Part shown: piece after piece, positions 1-9,323 of the stretch
Layout of the letters: every line of letters begins with the position of its first letter
Numbering within the stretch: the stretch's first letter is position 1
Translations under genes and position numbers: made by a program
Origin: Semisulcospira habei
Taxonomy: Eukaryota > Mollusca > Gastropoda > Semisulcospiridae
Direction of reading: 5' to 3'
NCBI GenBank assembly: GCA_036245525.1
Contig: BTPG01000003.1
Span: 190,639,838 to 190,703,837 of the forward strand
DNA: 64,000 bases
The notes under the pieces: model-generated
Database searches by the model: none
Told to the model about the DNA's origin: nothing
The model's input: only the letters and a program-made list of their open reading frames with translations

Positions 1-370
1 TAAGGACCCAAGGTAGGTCCCAACGTGGCAGCAGTGTACGTAGAGCGGGACGATGCAGACCGAAATGGCCCATCAGATCGGCGAGGTCCTTGCAGGCGCC
101 CGGGTCGGGACGTCCTAGATGCCTGTAAGTATCAGCGATCATGGCCAAGTAACCTCGAATGGTGATGGGAGCTAAACGCTGGTCGTGAAAAAGCCAGAGG
201 AAGAAATCCGCCAGCTGAGGGACTGTCAACTCGGTGGGGGAGAGGCGGCTGTCGTCACACCAGGTGCTGAGAACTCTCCACTTGCCCTCGTAAACTCGTC
301 TGGTCGAGGCTCTGCGGGCTGTAGCGATCGCGTCCACTGCCGCACCTGAGAAGCCTCTAGCGGAGAGGGC
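1..370 (-). CDS. Tyrosine recombinase, N-terminal part (element A)
   Basis: Reading the minus strand from about 370 to 1 gives an open frame with the SAM-like core-binding region of a DIRS recombinase: STRRVYEGKWRVL, LADFFLWLFHDQRLAP, GYLAMIADTYRHLGRPDPG and PRWDLPWVL. The same blocks occur in copies B and C. The catalytic domain (Arg, His-x-x-Arg, Tyr) would lie left of base 1 and is not seen. The frame overlaps the end of RT-RH, as is usual for DIRS elements. The enzyme would insert a circular DNA copy without making a target duplication. The exact start is uncertain. Confidence 0.6.
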
Positions 371-2433
371 TTGCCGGACAACCTCCAGGCGTGGAGGAGG
401 AGACGTTCTGGACAAGGATGGTACAGCGTCTGCCGCGGTTGCTTGAGCATCGTTCGTGGAGTGGGTAGCTGTAGTGGGGGGGTCGTCGCCAGATTCAGGA
501 GGTCGGTCGTCCACGACCTGGTCCAACAAAACGGGGCCACCAGAAACAGGATAGTGTTGCTGCCCCTGAGCTTGAGAAGAACCTTGGGGATGAGGACCGT
601 GGGTGGGTAGGCGTAGGCGACCAGTCCATCCCAGGAGATGGAGAGGGCGTCCACTGCCCAGGCCAAGGGGTCTGGAATCGGCGAGACGAACAGAGGGAGT
701 TGGCGATTCCATCTTGTGGCAAAAAGGTCGATCATGGGTGACTCCCAGGTAGCGCCGATCAACCGAAAGATGTCTGGACGCAGTGACCACTCGGTGTGCA
801 GTAGCTGACCGCGACGGGAGAGGGAGTCGGCCAGCACATTCAAGTGGCCCGGGATATGTCGAGCACGGAGAGAAATGTCCCGATCCTCGCACCACCGGAG
901 CACTTGGTACAGGAGGATGCAGAGAGATGGGGAGCGGGTTCCGCCCTGCATCTGGATGTAGGCGACGACCGTAGAGTTGTCCGACAACACCAGTAGCTCC
1001 CGGTGAAGCAGGCGAGCTTCCCACACACGAAGGGCTTGCCAGACGGCTTCCAGTTCCAACCAGTTGATGTGTCGGTCCCGGAGATCCAGGTCCCACCGGC
1101 CGGAGGCCGTCTCGAAGGAGGGTAGAAGATGTGCTCCCCAACCGGAGAGGCTCGCGTCTACGCCGATGGAGAGGGAGGGCGGTGGCGAGAACAGCGGCAC
1201 TCCTGTTGCGAGCCAGAGGGGGTCCGCCCAGCGTAGAAGGTGAGGACGGAGCAACGACGGAATCGGAACCGGAGACTCTAGGTCGGAGGTCGAAGGTCGC
1301 CAGTGTAGCAGAAGGTGCAACTGTAGCGGCCGGGAGTAGAGACGACCTAACGGAATAAGGTCTGCTGCCGCGCTCATCAGCCCCAGCAACTGAAGCCACT
1401 GCCTGGCGGGAATCGAAGACTTCTGGGATACCTGCCGAGCTAGTTCCGCCAGCTTCTGAATGCGGGGTTCGGGCAGCCGGACGATATTGCGGTCGGTGTA
1501 GAACTCCATGCCTAGGTGGACGAAATGGCGTGACGGCACGAGGTCGGACTTGCCGAAGTTGACTATGAAGCCCAGCGTCTTGAGGAGCTGAAGCAAGGCA
1601 TCCCGGTCCACCTCCAAGGCGGCAGAGGCCTGATTCTTCAGGAGCAGGTCGTCCAGGTAGTTGGACGTGGGGCTCGTGGAGGTCCGACGGGCTTTGGCTA
1701 CCACTGCGTCCATGATGCGTGTGAAGACCCATGGGCTGAGGTTGAGGCCGAAGGGAAGTGCGCGGAACTGGTATACCACACCCTCGAAGGCGAAGCGTAG
1801 ATAGCGTCTGGACGCTGGGTGCATGGGCACGTGAAGGTAAGCATCCGCGAGGTCCAGGCTGATTGCAAAGTCGAGGGGTTGCACCGAGGCCCGCAGGGCC
1901 CGAGCTGTCTCCATGCGAAAGCGTGGAGCTACTATAAACTTGTTGAGCGCGGACAGATCGATCACAGGACGCCACTTGCCGCCCGGCTTGGGAACTACAA
2001 ACAGCCGGCTGTAGAAAGCTGGGGAGTCGAGACGCGTCACCACCTCTGTCGCTGCTTTCCAAAGTAGGGCGGTCACCTCGTTGCGCAGAGCGTCTGCCTT
2101 GAGCTGGTCTGTCGGAACCAAGGTCCACGCCGGAGTACGTTGCAGTGGGGGCGGGGACCGAAAGGAGATCCGCAGACCGAGGGAGATGGTCGAAAGAATC
2201 CAGGGGTCGTCCGGGAACAGCGCCCGCCAGGCGGCGCTGTGCCGTGCGAGCCTCCCGCCGACCGGAGGTCCCAGCGCGGTCGACGGAGCCCGAAGGTGGA
2301 GAACGTCAGAAGGCCCTGCCCTGCCCGGGGCGTCGGGCAGGCTTGGGCCAGGTCCTGGGAACGGGGGCCGAAGAGGATCCTGCAGTGGGACGGGTACGGG
2401 GGAAGGCGGGGGGCCTGGGGGGGAGACGTCCAC
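226..2433 (-). CDS. DIRS reverse transcriptase-RNase H (element A)
   Basis: An open frame of 735 codons. The RT core has LFVVPKPGGKWRPVIDLS, then SLDLADAYLHVPM (first catalytic Asp), ALPFGLNLSPWVFT and the YLDDLLL box with the catalytic Asp pair. RNase H follows with SIGVDASLSGWGAHL, INWLELEAVWQAL, VLSDNSTVVAYIQ and HIPGHLNVLADSLSR. A C-terminal stretch (VDLFATRWNRQLPLF, AYAYPPTVLIPKVL, LFLVAPFCWTRSW) is the tail typical of DIRS polyproteins; in some families it has been described as methyltransferase-like, which I cannot confirm here. The N-terminus is Pro-rich and overlaps the gag end by 128 bp. The frame is intact, unlike B and C, so this copy may still make enzyme. Confidence 0.88.
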   Translation of the reverse strand: MDVSPPGPPPSPVPVPLQDPLRPPFPGPGPSLPDAPGRAGPSDVLHLRAPSTALGPPVGGRLARHSAAWRALFPDDPWILSTISLGLRISFRSPPPLQRTPAWTLVPTDQLKADALRNEVTALLWKAATEVVTRLDSPAFYSRLFVVPKPGGKWRPVIDLSALNKFIVAPRFRMETARALRASVQPLDFAISLDLADAYLHVPMHPASRRYLRFAFEGVVYQFRALPFGLNLSPWVFTRIMDAVVAKARRTSTSPTSNYLDDLLLKNQASAALEVDRDALLQLLKTLGFIVNFGKSDLVPSRHFVHLGMEFYTDRNIVRLPEPRIQKLAELARQVSQKSSIPARQWLQLLGLMSAAADLIPLGRLYSRPLQLHLLLHWRPSTSDLESPVPIPSLLRPHLLRWADPLWLATGVPLFSPPPSLSIGVDASLSGWGAHLLPSFETASGRWDLDLRDRHINWLELEAVWQALRVWEARLLHRELLVLSDNSTVVAYIQMQGGTRSPSLCILLYQVLRWCEDRDISLRARHIPGHLNVLADSLSRRGQLLHTEWSLRPDIFRLIGATWESPMIDLFATRWNRQLPLFVSPIPDPLAWAVDALSISWDGLVAYAYPPTVLIPKVLLKLRGSNTILFLVAPFCWTRSWTTDLLNLATTPPLQLPTPRTMLKQPRQTLYHPCPERLLLHAWRLSGKPSPLEASQVRQWTRSLQPAEPRPDEFTRASGEFSAPGVTTAASPPPS

Positions 2434-4648
2434 CTCTGGTGTAAGGCCGGGAAACGGGTCTAGCCGCCCGCAGGGGGCGACCCTGGGTCCTGCGGGTATG
2501 TTGAAAGGGAGTAGGTACTGTACGACTTGGCCAGGTGTCCTTGTTTGCCTCTTTAACCGCTAACCAAGTGGGGCCAAAGAGAAGTTCTCCGCCAAGGGGC
2601 GCCTGACGAAGTTGGAGCTTTAGGTCATTGGGGAGAGGGCAGGAGCGGAGGAGGAAATCCCGACGCAAAAGGTCACAGTTGGCCGCCGCAGCCATAGCGT
2701 TGACACAGGTGTGGTAGGAGGCCCGGTTACCAGAGACGGCCAGGGCTAGCAGATCCCCCAGCAGCGGCGTAAGGGACGGATGCCAAGCCTCCTCTACGCG
2801 ACGAACCATGGCTTGCGTCAGAAGGTCAAGAAATCCCGCGGAGGCTAAGGCGTTGCGTATGAGATTACCTGTCTGATCGATTCCTGGAAGCAGAGGGGTC
2901 CGTGCCGGAATCGCCGCCAGGGCCCAAGCAGCTGGGTCCGGTTTGGGTAGTGCGCAGGTAAAGCTCTGAGTATGTCCCGCGTACCAAGATTGTCGAAAGA
3001 ACATGTGTAGGTCCGCCGGCCACTTAGAGTCATTGAAGAATCCAGCGGCGCCCAAGTGTCCCTGCGCGAGTCGAGCCGAGAACGCGTCCCGTAGGCTGCT
3101 GAAACCCGGAGGTTGAGGAAGAGTTTTAAAAGTCTTGGTATGGAGTTCCGCATCTACATAGGCCGCGGCCTTCTTCTTCGCAGGCGGAGAAGGAGGACAG
3201 TCTTCCGGCGGCAGGCACGCCGAGATGATGCGAGCTGCCTCGTCCAGGGCACGCAGAGTCTCCAACCTGTGTCCCACTGCTGACGGATGTTGTTCCTGCT
3301 CATCTTGATCCACGTCAGGGGGCGCCGGGATAGAGTGCGCGGGGCTGTCGTCCCGAAGTAAAACCGAAACTGAGTCCTCAGGCGCAAGGCTGAGCGCGTC
3401 ATCCTCTAATTGCAGAGCGAGGTGGGTGGGGCCGGTTCGTGCGAAGAGTGTGGGCCCAGCCTCCGTGACGAGCCGGGATGTGACCGAGGCCTTGGCCGGA
3501 GAAGGTCTCACGGAGCGGTGACGCCACGAACGGACCGGGGAGGTTACTTGAGACCCAGAGCGAAAACGATGAGCGTAGCGTCGAGGCGACCTCCTACCCC
3601 GCGGGGAGGGCTCACGGCGGGAGCGGGGACTCCTAGAACGGGATTGGCGGCGGCAGCGTCGACTGCCTCTGGACGACGACGGCCTGGAGGGTGGAGTAGA
3701 CGATTGGCGCGCTCTCCGAGTAGAATGTCTCACATCTGGAGAATGCGGTCTGGACCGACGCACCACTTGCGGAGATCCGACCCCGGACACCGTCTGCAAT
3801 GGCCTACTGGTACGGGAAGATCTGGAGGCATGCCTATGCCGCGGTGACCTGTCCCTGAAGGGTGAACGATGGCGAGAAGAGCGGGAGACCGTCCGGTGCT
3901 TCTGCTCTCTGGAACGAGGTGAGTAACGGTCCGTACCTGAACGCCGAACTCTGTCGATGCGTGGAGGAGGAGTATCCTTCTGCTGGGAAGCGGGCATCTC
4001 CTGTGCCGAGACCGCTACCGGAACTGAAGCCTGTACCTGTACTTTGTCTCGCGCCGAAAGGATCGGCGGAACCGGACAGCGTGCACTAGTCGGGTCTGTA
4101 CCTGCTGCCGGTGTAGTAGAACGAGCAAGCGACCGAAGTCACGATGGAGAACGTTCTAACGTCTGATAAGCACCACTAGTCGGGTCTGTGGTGATTACCG
4201 GCGTGTCTATATTTTTCCAGGAAGAGGGCCTGACTGAAACTTCAGTACTAGTTTCTGCTACCGGACAGCGCGCACTAGTCGGGTCTGTGTTCGCTGCCGG
4301 CCCAGGAGGACGGGCTCGCGGTGTAAGTCGCGGCGTAGACTGTCCTCTCACCAGGTAATACCCACTAGTCGGGTCTGTGGTTCTTACCGGTGTATGGCCC
4401 TGTATACGTGCTGGCGTCGGAAGTGCACGGTAGAAACCCCATAGCTGATTCCATTGTTCTTCCCGCCAGGGGGCGCAGACCAGGCACGGTTGGGAAGATG
4501 TACAGGTTGAACAGGGCAGGCACACCTCGTGTCCATCGCTCGGCCACTGGAATTGTCCACATCTGATACAGGTGCGGACTTGCCAACTGCAACACAAAAC
4601 AGAACAATCTATGTGAAGGTAATCGAACCTGCCGCAGCCGGCAGGCAA
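2306..4648 (-). pseudogene. DIRS gag of element A with one in-frame TGA
   Basis: Two open stretches (4648-4139 and 4138-2306) are in the same frame and separated only by the TGA at 4139-4141, so the 780-codon gag carries one nonsense codon or, less likely, a readthrough codon. The N-terminus has a Cys-rich block (CIRCGQFQWPSDGHEVC, then LPCSTC and CLVC) that recurs in the gag of B, D and G and looks like a zinc-binding knuckle. Four TDPTS repeats follow, then a long Arg/Ser-rich nucleic-acid-binding stretch, then a conserved region with LLRRDFLLRSCPLPNDLK. Gag would package element RNA. It is assigned by position and composition, not by a known fold. Confidence 0.7.
4084..4378 (-). repeat. 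Four 16-bp repeats inside gag (TDPTS)
   Basis: The plus-strand sequence CACTAGTCGGGTCTGT occurs exactly at 4084, 4174, 4273 and 4363, spaced 90, 99 and 90 bp, all multiples of three. On the coding strand each copy gives the peptide TDPTS. The sequence between copies is more divergent, except for a CCGG-containing segment just after each. Confidence 0.85.
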
Positions 4649-5204
4649 CGAAACGCGCGAAACGAACGAAGGAGATACGGCGTATGCTGGCGTGCGGCGC
4701 TCAAACCCTCCCTGAGCGCCGTACGGAAGCAGTGACCGAGATTATACCTCGCCATGTTTGGGAAAGGAGAGGAACGAAGAGCGGTGTCAGCGGTGAAGCC
4801 CGAGGCCGTCCTATCAAGGCGCCAACCCGCTCCGACCGGCCACGAAGGGACCGGTGCTAGGCGCAGAGACGACAGTCACACGAGAAGACCAGGAACGCGC
4901 CGTCCGCCACCGCCCAGGCCTTCCCCGAGGTAGGCCAAGGACGAACCCCAAGGGCACCAGAAGTTGAAGGCGACCGGCCGAAAGTGAGCACAGCTCACCA
5001 GCGTTGTTAGGAAGTCCTCTCGAAACAACGCACACACGAAAGCGTCCCAGCCCAAAGGCCACAATCCCTCTCACACAGTAGAAAGTCGAAGCAGTGAACG
5101 AAGCCAACGAATGAAGGAGCCACAGGCGTACACAACCTCACGCGACTAGCGAAGAAACTGACTGGTGATTTGAGCACTGAGCACATGCGTGGTTGAACCG
5201 GAAG

Positions 5205-5354
5205 GGAGGCTACCGGGTTTCCGCCTAACCTATGGCGCCCCTCTCCTGCCATCATGGCCATTATCGTACACAACAATTTTTGGGCTAAAATTAGACTAGC
5301 TAAGAAACATTTCCTAGTTGTAATACCATCGGTAATGTGTTTTGAGAAAACAAA
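5205..5354 (-). repeat. 5' terminal repeat of DIRS element A
   Basis: This matches the 5' ends of the other DIRS copies: a GGAAGGGAGGCTACC block, GGCGCCCC, an AATTTTTGGGCTAAAATTAG block, a variable 'TTTCCTAGTTG' block, then GTAATACCATCGGTAATGTG and TTTTGAGAAAACAAA at the tip. Confidence 0.7.
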
Positions 5355-5838
5355 TTGATATGCTAAGCGAAGCTTCCTAGTAGTAATGTCATCGGTAATG
5401 ATTTTGAGAAAATAAAAGGTTCCGCTGCATGTCTGAAACTGTCGCTGATACACTGCTGTGTAACAACCGTATCTGTAGGGGCTCATGAGGATCTATGTCT
5501 CTTCATTCAGGTGTTGCATCAGTCAAGGGTTACAATGGTGAAATGTGAGAGGGTGTGGCACCAATACAAGATTCACTAGAGACTGCACATGGATTTGACT
5601 GAAGTCAGCAAGAGGCAAAGATTCACATGGGCCTGCGGGGGCTCATGACGATCTATGCCTCTTGCAGTTAGGTTTTGAAGCGGTGAAATGAAATTTACTG
5701 TTTTTCCAGTTTATACTTTACATATTCCACTATGTATTTTATTTGTGTTTTATTATGTGGCGCATGTTTGGTTTTTTTTAGGTTCAATTATGTACTTGAA
5801 TTGTCTTGGAGCACTTAATTTCTCTATGAAGGATAAAT
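5355..5838. other. Intron sequence with a DIRS-end remnant and half hairpins
   Basis: At 5355-5424 there is a second, partial DIRS tip (GTAATGTCATCGGTAATG, then TTTTGAGAAAATAAAA), suggesting that A inserted next to or into an older copy. From 5480 to 5680 are half copies of the GGCTCATGAGGATCTATG hairpin repeat. I see no gene or exon here. Confidence 0.55.
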
Positions 5839-6178
5839 ATGAATTTTTTTTCTAAAATGTATTTTTTTGAAAAATACTTACCGATGGCATTACTATCTGG
5901 GAATACACTCTATTGCCTATAGATTTCAGCAAAATTGTGTGTAGCACACAACTGGGGAGGAGACACCGGGGATCCAAGCACTATGACCCCGGGTGGCCTC
6001 CCCTTACTACCCTATCCCGGCGAGCACAGGGCGACCTCGTCAGTTTCACACATAGCCACAAGAGGCAAGCGGGGCAGGCGGGAGGGCCATTCGAGTAATG
6101 CCATCGGTAAGTATTTTTCAAAAAAATACATTTTAGAAAAAAAATTCATTTGTTTTTTCAAAATACATTACCGATGGC
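5839..6178. repeat. 3' terminal repeat and palindromic junction of element B
   Basis: The outer arm (ATGAATTTTT...CCGATGGCATTAC, 5839-5904) is the inverse of 6094-6150 (GTAATGCCATCGGTAAG...AAATTCAT), so the region folds back on itself. It is followed by CATTACCGATGGCATTAC, the inverse of the 5' tip at 12.25 kb. The middle part (about 5900-6050) is the inverse of 12070-12240. This inverted-repeat plus internal-complement layout is the DIRS hallmark used to rebuild a circular DNA intermediate. Confidence 0.8.
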
Positions 6179-6358
6179 ATTACTATCTGGGAGAATGGCG
6201 AACAGGCGGAGGGTGCCGTATCTAACCACAACCCAACCACTCCGCCGGCCCCCTCGAGAGAGAACTCCCGACGATTTCAGCTATGATGTGCCTAAGACGC
6301 CAGCAGCGCTCGGAGGGAGTGCTGGGCCGCGGAGATGTCGCCCACCCGTGCCAGGGAG

Positions 6359-7310
6359 TCACGTCAGCCGGATAGGTCTCTTAAGGTAGAAGCGTGCGAA
6401 AGTGGAGTCTGAGCGCCGGCCACCCGCTGCCAAAATATCTTTGACCGAGCAGTTGCGGTCCAGGGCTAGACTGGTGGCTACTGCTCTCACTTCATGCGCC
6501 CGGATTTGTAAAGGCTCAGCGCCGCGTGGGGAGAGGTCTAGGTAGTCTGACCTAATCACCCACCGCAGCCAGGATGACACGATCTGGGCCGAGATGTGGC
6601 GTCTGCCCGCGGACAAGGTAAGAAGAGGCGCGAGCGCCCCCGGCGCTGCGGCTGAGAGCGGCGCAGGTAAATCTTTAGCGCCCGCACTGGGTCCTGTTGC
6701 CGCGATCCAGGGGAGAGGTCCGCTCCACAGAGGGGCCGTATCGTTAGCACCTGAGGAGCCGCCGCGGGCGGCGGTTCTTGGCCAGGAAGGACGGATCGGA
6801 GAGCCTCTGCGCAGAGCCGTCGGAACGAACCGCAAACAGGCTGGGAGCATCGAGAGCGCGTGAAGCTCGCTGACTCGGGACGCTGTAACGAGAGCCAGAA
6901 GGAAACAGGTTTTCCGGGTCAAGTCTGAGAACCGAGCCAAGGGGAGGGGCTCAACCGGTCCGTATTCAACCACGTCAGTACCCAGGCAAGATCCCACCGG
7001 GGTACTAGGGAACGTGAAACCGGACGTCGGAGTTCAAAGTGAGCCAGAAATTCGACAGATCCTTGCAGGCGCCTGGGTCCGGAAGACACCGGTGACGGTA
7101 GATGTCCGCGAACGTAGCGCGGTAGCCCTTGATGGCGACCGGGGCTAAGCCCCGGTCGTCGAAGAGCCACAGGAAGAACTCCGCCAGTTGGTGGGAGGCT
7201 AGGTTAGTGGGAGGGTGCCCATGGGAGGTGCACCAGGTCTGAAAGACCCTCCACTTGCCTTCGTACACCTTCCTTGTAGAGAGTCTGCGGGCTGCTGCAA
7301 TTGCCGCCAC
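6359..7310 (-). pseudogene. DIRS tyrosine recombinase, frameshifted (element B)
   Basis: The N-terminal part (7310-7005) has STRKVYEGKWRVF and LAEFFLWLFDDRGLAP. The catalytic part (6997-6359) has TASRVSELHAL (first Arg), HEVRAVATSLAL (His-x-x-Arg) and FARFYLKR with the likely nucleophile Tyr. The linking block PRWDLAWVLTWLNT lies in a third frame, so at least two frameshifts separate the halves. The same breaks are in copy C. No intact enzyme can be made. Confidence 0.8.
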
Positions 7311-9323
7311 TGCTGCATCCGAGAACCTCTAGCGGCGCGGGCGTGCCGGACAACCTCCAAGCGTGTAGGCGGAGGCGTACGGGGCACGGATGGAAAAGCC
7401 GCTGACGGGGCTGCTTGAGCATCGTGGAAGGGGTAGGAAGCTCCAGAGGAGGGTCCGTCGCAAGCGCGAGGAGGTCCGTGGTCCAGCTCTTGGTCCAGTT
7501 GAAGGGGGCCACCAGCAGGAGGACCGCCGAGCATCCTAGAAGCTTCCGCAGTACCTTCGGAACGAGGACTGCCGGGGGGTAGGCGTAAGCAATCCGGCCG
7601 ACCCAAGGAATGGGGAGCGCGTCCACTGCCCAAGCGAGTGGATCCAGGACTGGCGAGACGTAGACCGGGAGCTGGCTGCTTCATCTGGTGGCAAACAGAT
7701 CCACTAGCGGCGTTTCCCAGTGAGAGCAGAGCAGGCGAAAAATATCCGGGCGTAGGGACCGCTCCGTGTGGAGCAATTGTCCGCGACGAGACAGGGCGTC
7801 CGCCTTCACGTTGAGGTGGCCAGGGATGTGGCGGGCTCGTAGGGCAATGCCTCGATCCCTGCACCAGAGGCGAAGGTGGCACCGAAGAACGCAAAGGGAG
7901 GGCGAGTGAGTGCCACCCTGATTCTGTATGTAAGCCACCACCGTCGAGTTGTCGGAGAGCACGAGGACGTCCTGATTGGCCAAGGTCTCCTGCCAACGTC
8001 GAATGCCAATCCAACTGCCTTCAGCTCCAGCCAGTTGACGTGATTCCCGAACAGCTCCCGAAGCCAACGCCCGAGGCCGAGAGAAATCCGGTAACAGGTG
8101 CACGCCCCAGCCGGCCTGGCTCGCCTCTGTACAGAGAGACCACCGAGGCGGCGGGGAGTGTAGGGCACCCCCGAAGCCAGCCAAGCGAGGTCCGCCCACC
8201 TCTCGAGGTGAGGACGAGCCCGAGGCGTGACAGGTACTAGATCCAACAGAGCGCCCGAGGGTCGCCAGTGAAGAAGGAGACGTAGCTGGAGAGGCCGAGC
8301 ATAAAGTCTGCCCAAGGGAAGCAGGTCCGCAGCCGCCCTGAGGAGGCCCAGGAGTTGAAGCCAGACCCTGGCGGTGAAGGAGGATCCCATCCCCATCGAA
8401 GTCGCTAAGTCGACTATCTTCTGTCGCCTGGCCAGAGGCAGGCGGGCAAGGTTGAGGTCGGTCAGGAATTCCATCCCCCGATGTAGAAACCGTCGAGAGG
8501 GAGAAGAACGGATTTCCCCAATGAGTAGGAAACCTAGACGACGCAGAAGGGAAAGCAGGGCATCCCTGTCCGTCTGGAGGGCTGCGGAGACCAAGTTGCG
8601 CAGTAGAAGGTCGTCCAAGTAATTGGAGGCCGGGCTCAAGGAGCGCTGACGGAAATTGGCTATCACGGCGTCGAGCAGTCTTGTAAACACCCACGGACTG
8701 ATGTTGAGGCCGAAAGGAAGGGCGCAGAACTGGTAGACGATCCCCCCAAGTCAAACCGAAGGTACCGGCGAAACGACGGATGAATCGGGACGTGCAGATA
8801 GGCGTCTGACAGATCGAGGCGGATCGCAAAGTCCATCGGCCGGAGGGCCGCACGGAGTGTCCTGGCCGTCTCCATCCTGAATCGAGGGGCCAAGCATCCT
8901 GAATCGAGGCCAAGCTGATAAGCATCCTGAATCGAGGCCAAGCCTGAATCGAGGCCAAGCTGATATGAATCGAGGCCAAGCTGATAAGTCGATAACTGGC
9001 CTGGTTTGGGAGCTAGAAGAGTCGGCTGTAGAACGCCGTAGAGTCCTGCCGCAAAACCACCTCTGTCGCCGCTTTGGTGAGGAGGGTCGCCACTTCCCCG
9101 CGCAGAGCGTCCGCCTGTGTGCCGTCGAGCGGTTCCTGGGTCCACAAGGGTGCTCAGCGAAGAGGCGGAGGCGACAGGAACGAAGTTGCAGGCCTGCGGT
9201 AACGGTGGAAAGAATCCAGGGGTCGTCCGGGAACAGCGATCTCCAAGATCGCTGAAGAGCGACAGCCGCCCGCCGACGGGAGGCCCGATTAATGAGGCGG
9301 GGGCGGAGGCGGGGGCGAGTCAA
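7204..9323 (-). pseudogene. DIRS RT-RNase H, frameshifted (element B)
   Basis: Recognisable in pieces. RT: DLSDAYLHVPIHP, SPWVFT-like MFTRLLDAV, then NYLDDLLLRN. RNase H: VLSDNSTVVAYIQNQGG and RHIPGHLNVKADALSRRG. Tail: VDLFATR, then AYAYPPAVLVPKVL in another frame. A frameshift lies at a short C run near 8741-8746, between the YLRFDLGG block and the next RT box. The block that in element A reads PGGKWRPVIDLSALNK is replaced here by tandem repeats (8880-8995). Confidence 0.8.
8880..8995. repeat. Short tandem repeats replacing part of RT in B
   Basis: Units of the form CCTGAATCGAGGCCAAGC, some followed by TGATAAG, are repeated about five times. Copy C has about two units at the same place and keeps the ACGCCACTTGCCGC segment that B has lost. 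B is therefore a further expansion of a lesion already present in their common source. Confidence 0.75.

Larger units (their letters stand above)
1..5354 (-). mobile_element. DIRS-type retrotransposon A, cut by the left window edge
   Basis: This tyrosine-recombinase retrotransposon is read on the minus strand: terminal repeat near 5.2-5.35 kb, gag (4648 to 2306), overlapping RT-RNase H (2433 to 226), and a recombinase that leaves the window at base 1. The order gag, RT-RH, YR with overlapping frames and no integrase is that of the DIRS group. The right end finishes in the sequence ...GAGAAAACAAA, the same end seen in the other DIRS copies here. It is the best preserved DIRS coding copy in the window, with one stop in gag. 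It differs clearly from B and C and so belongs to another subfamily. Confidence 0.85.
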
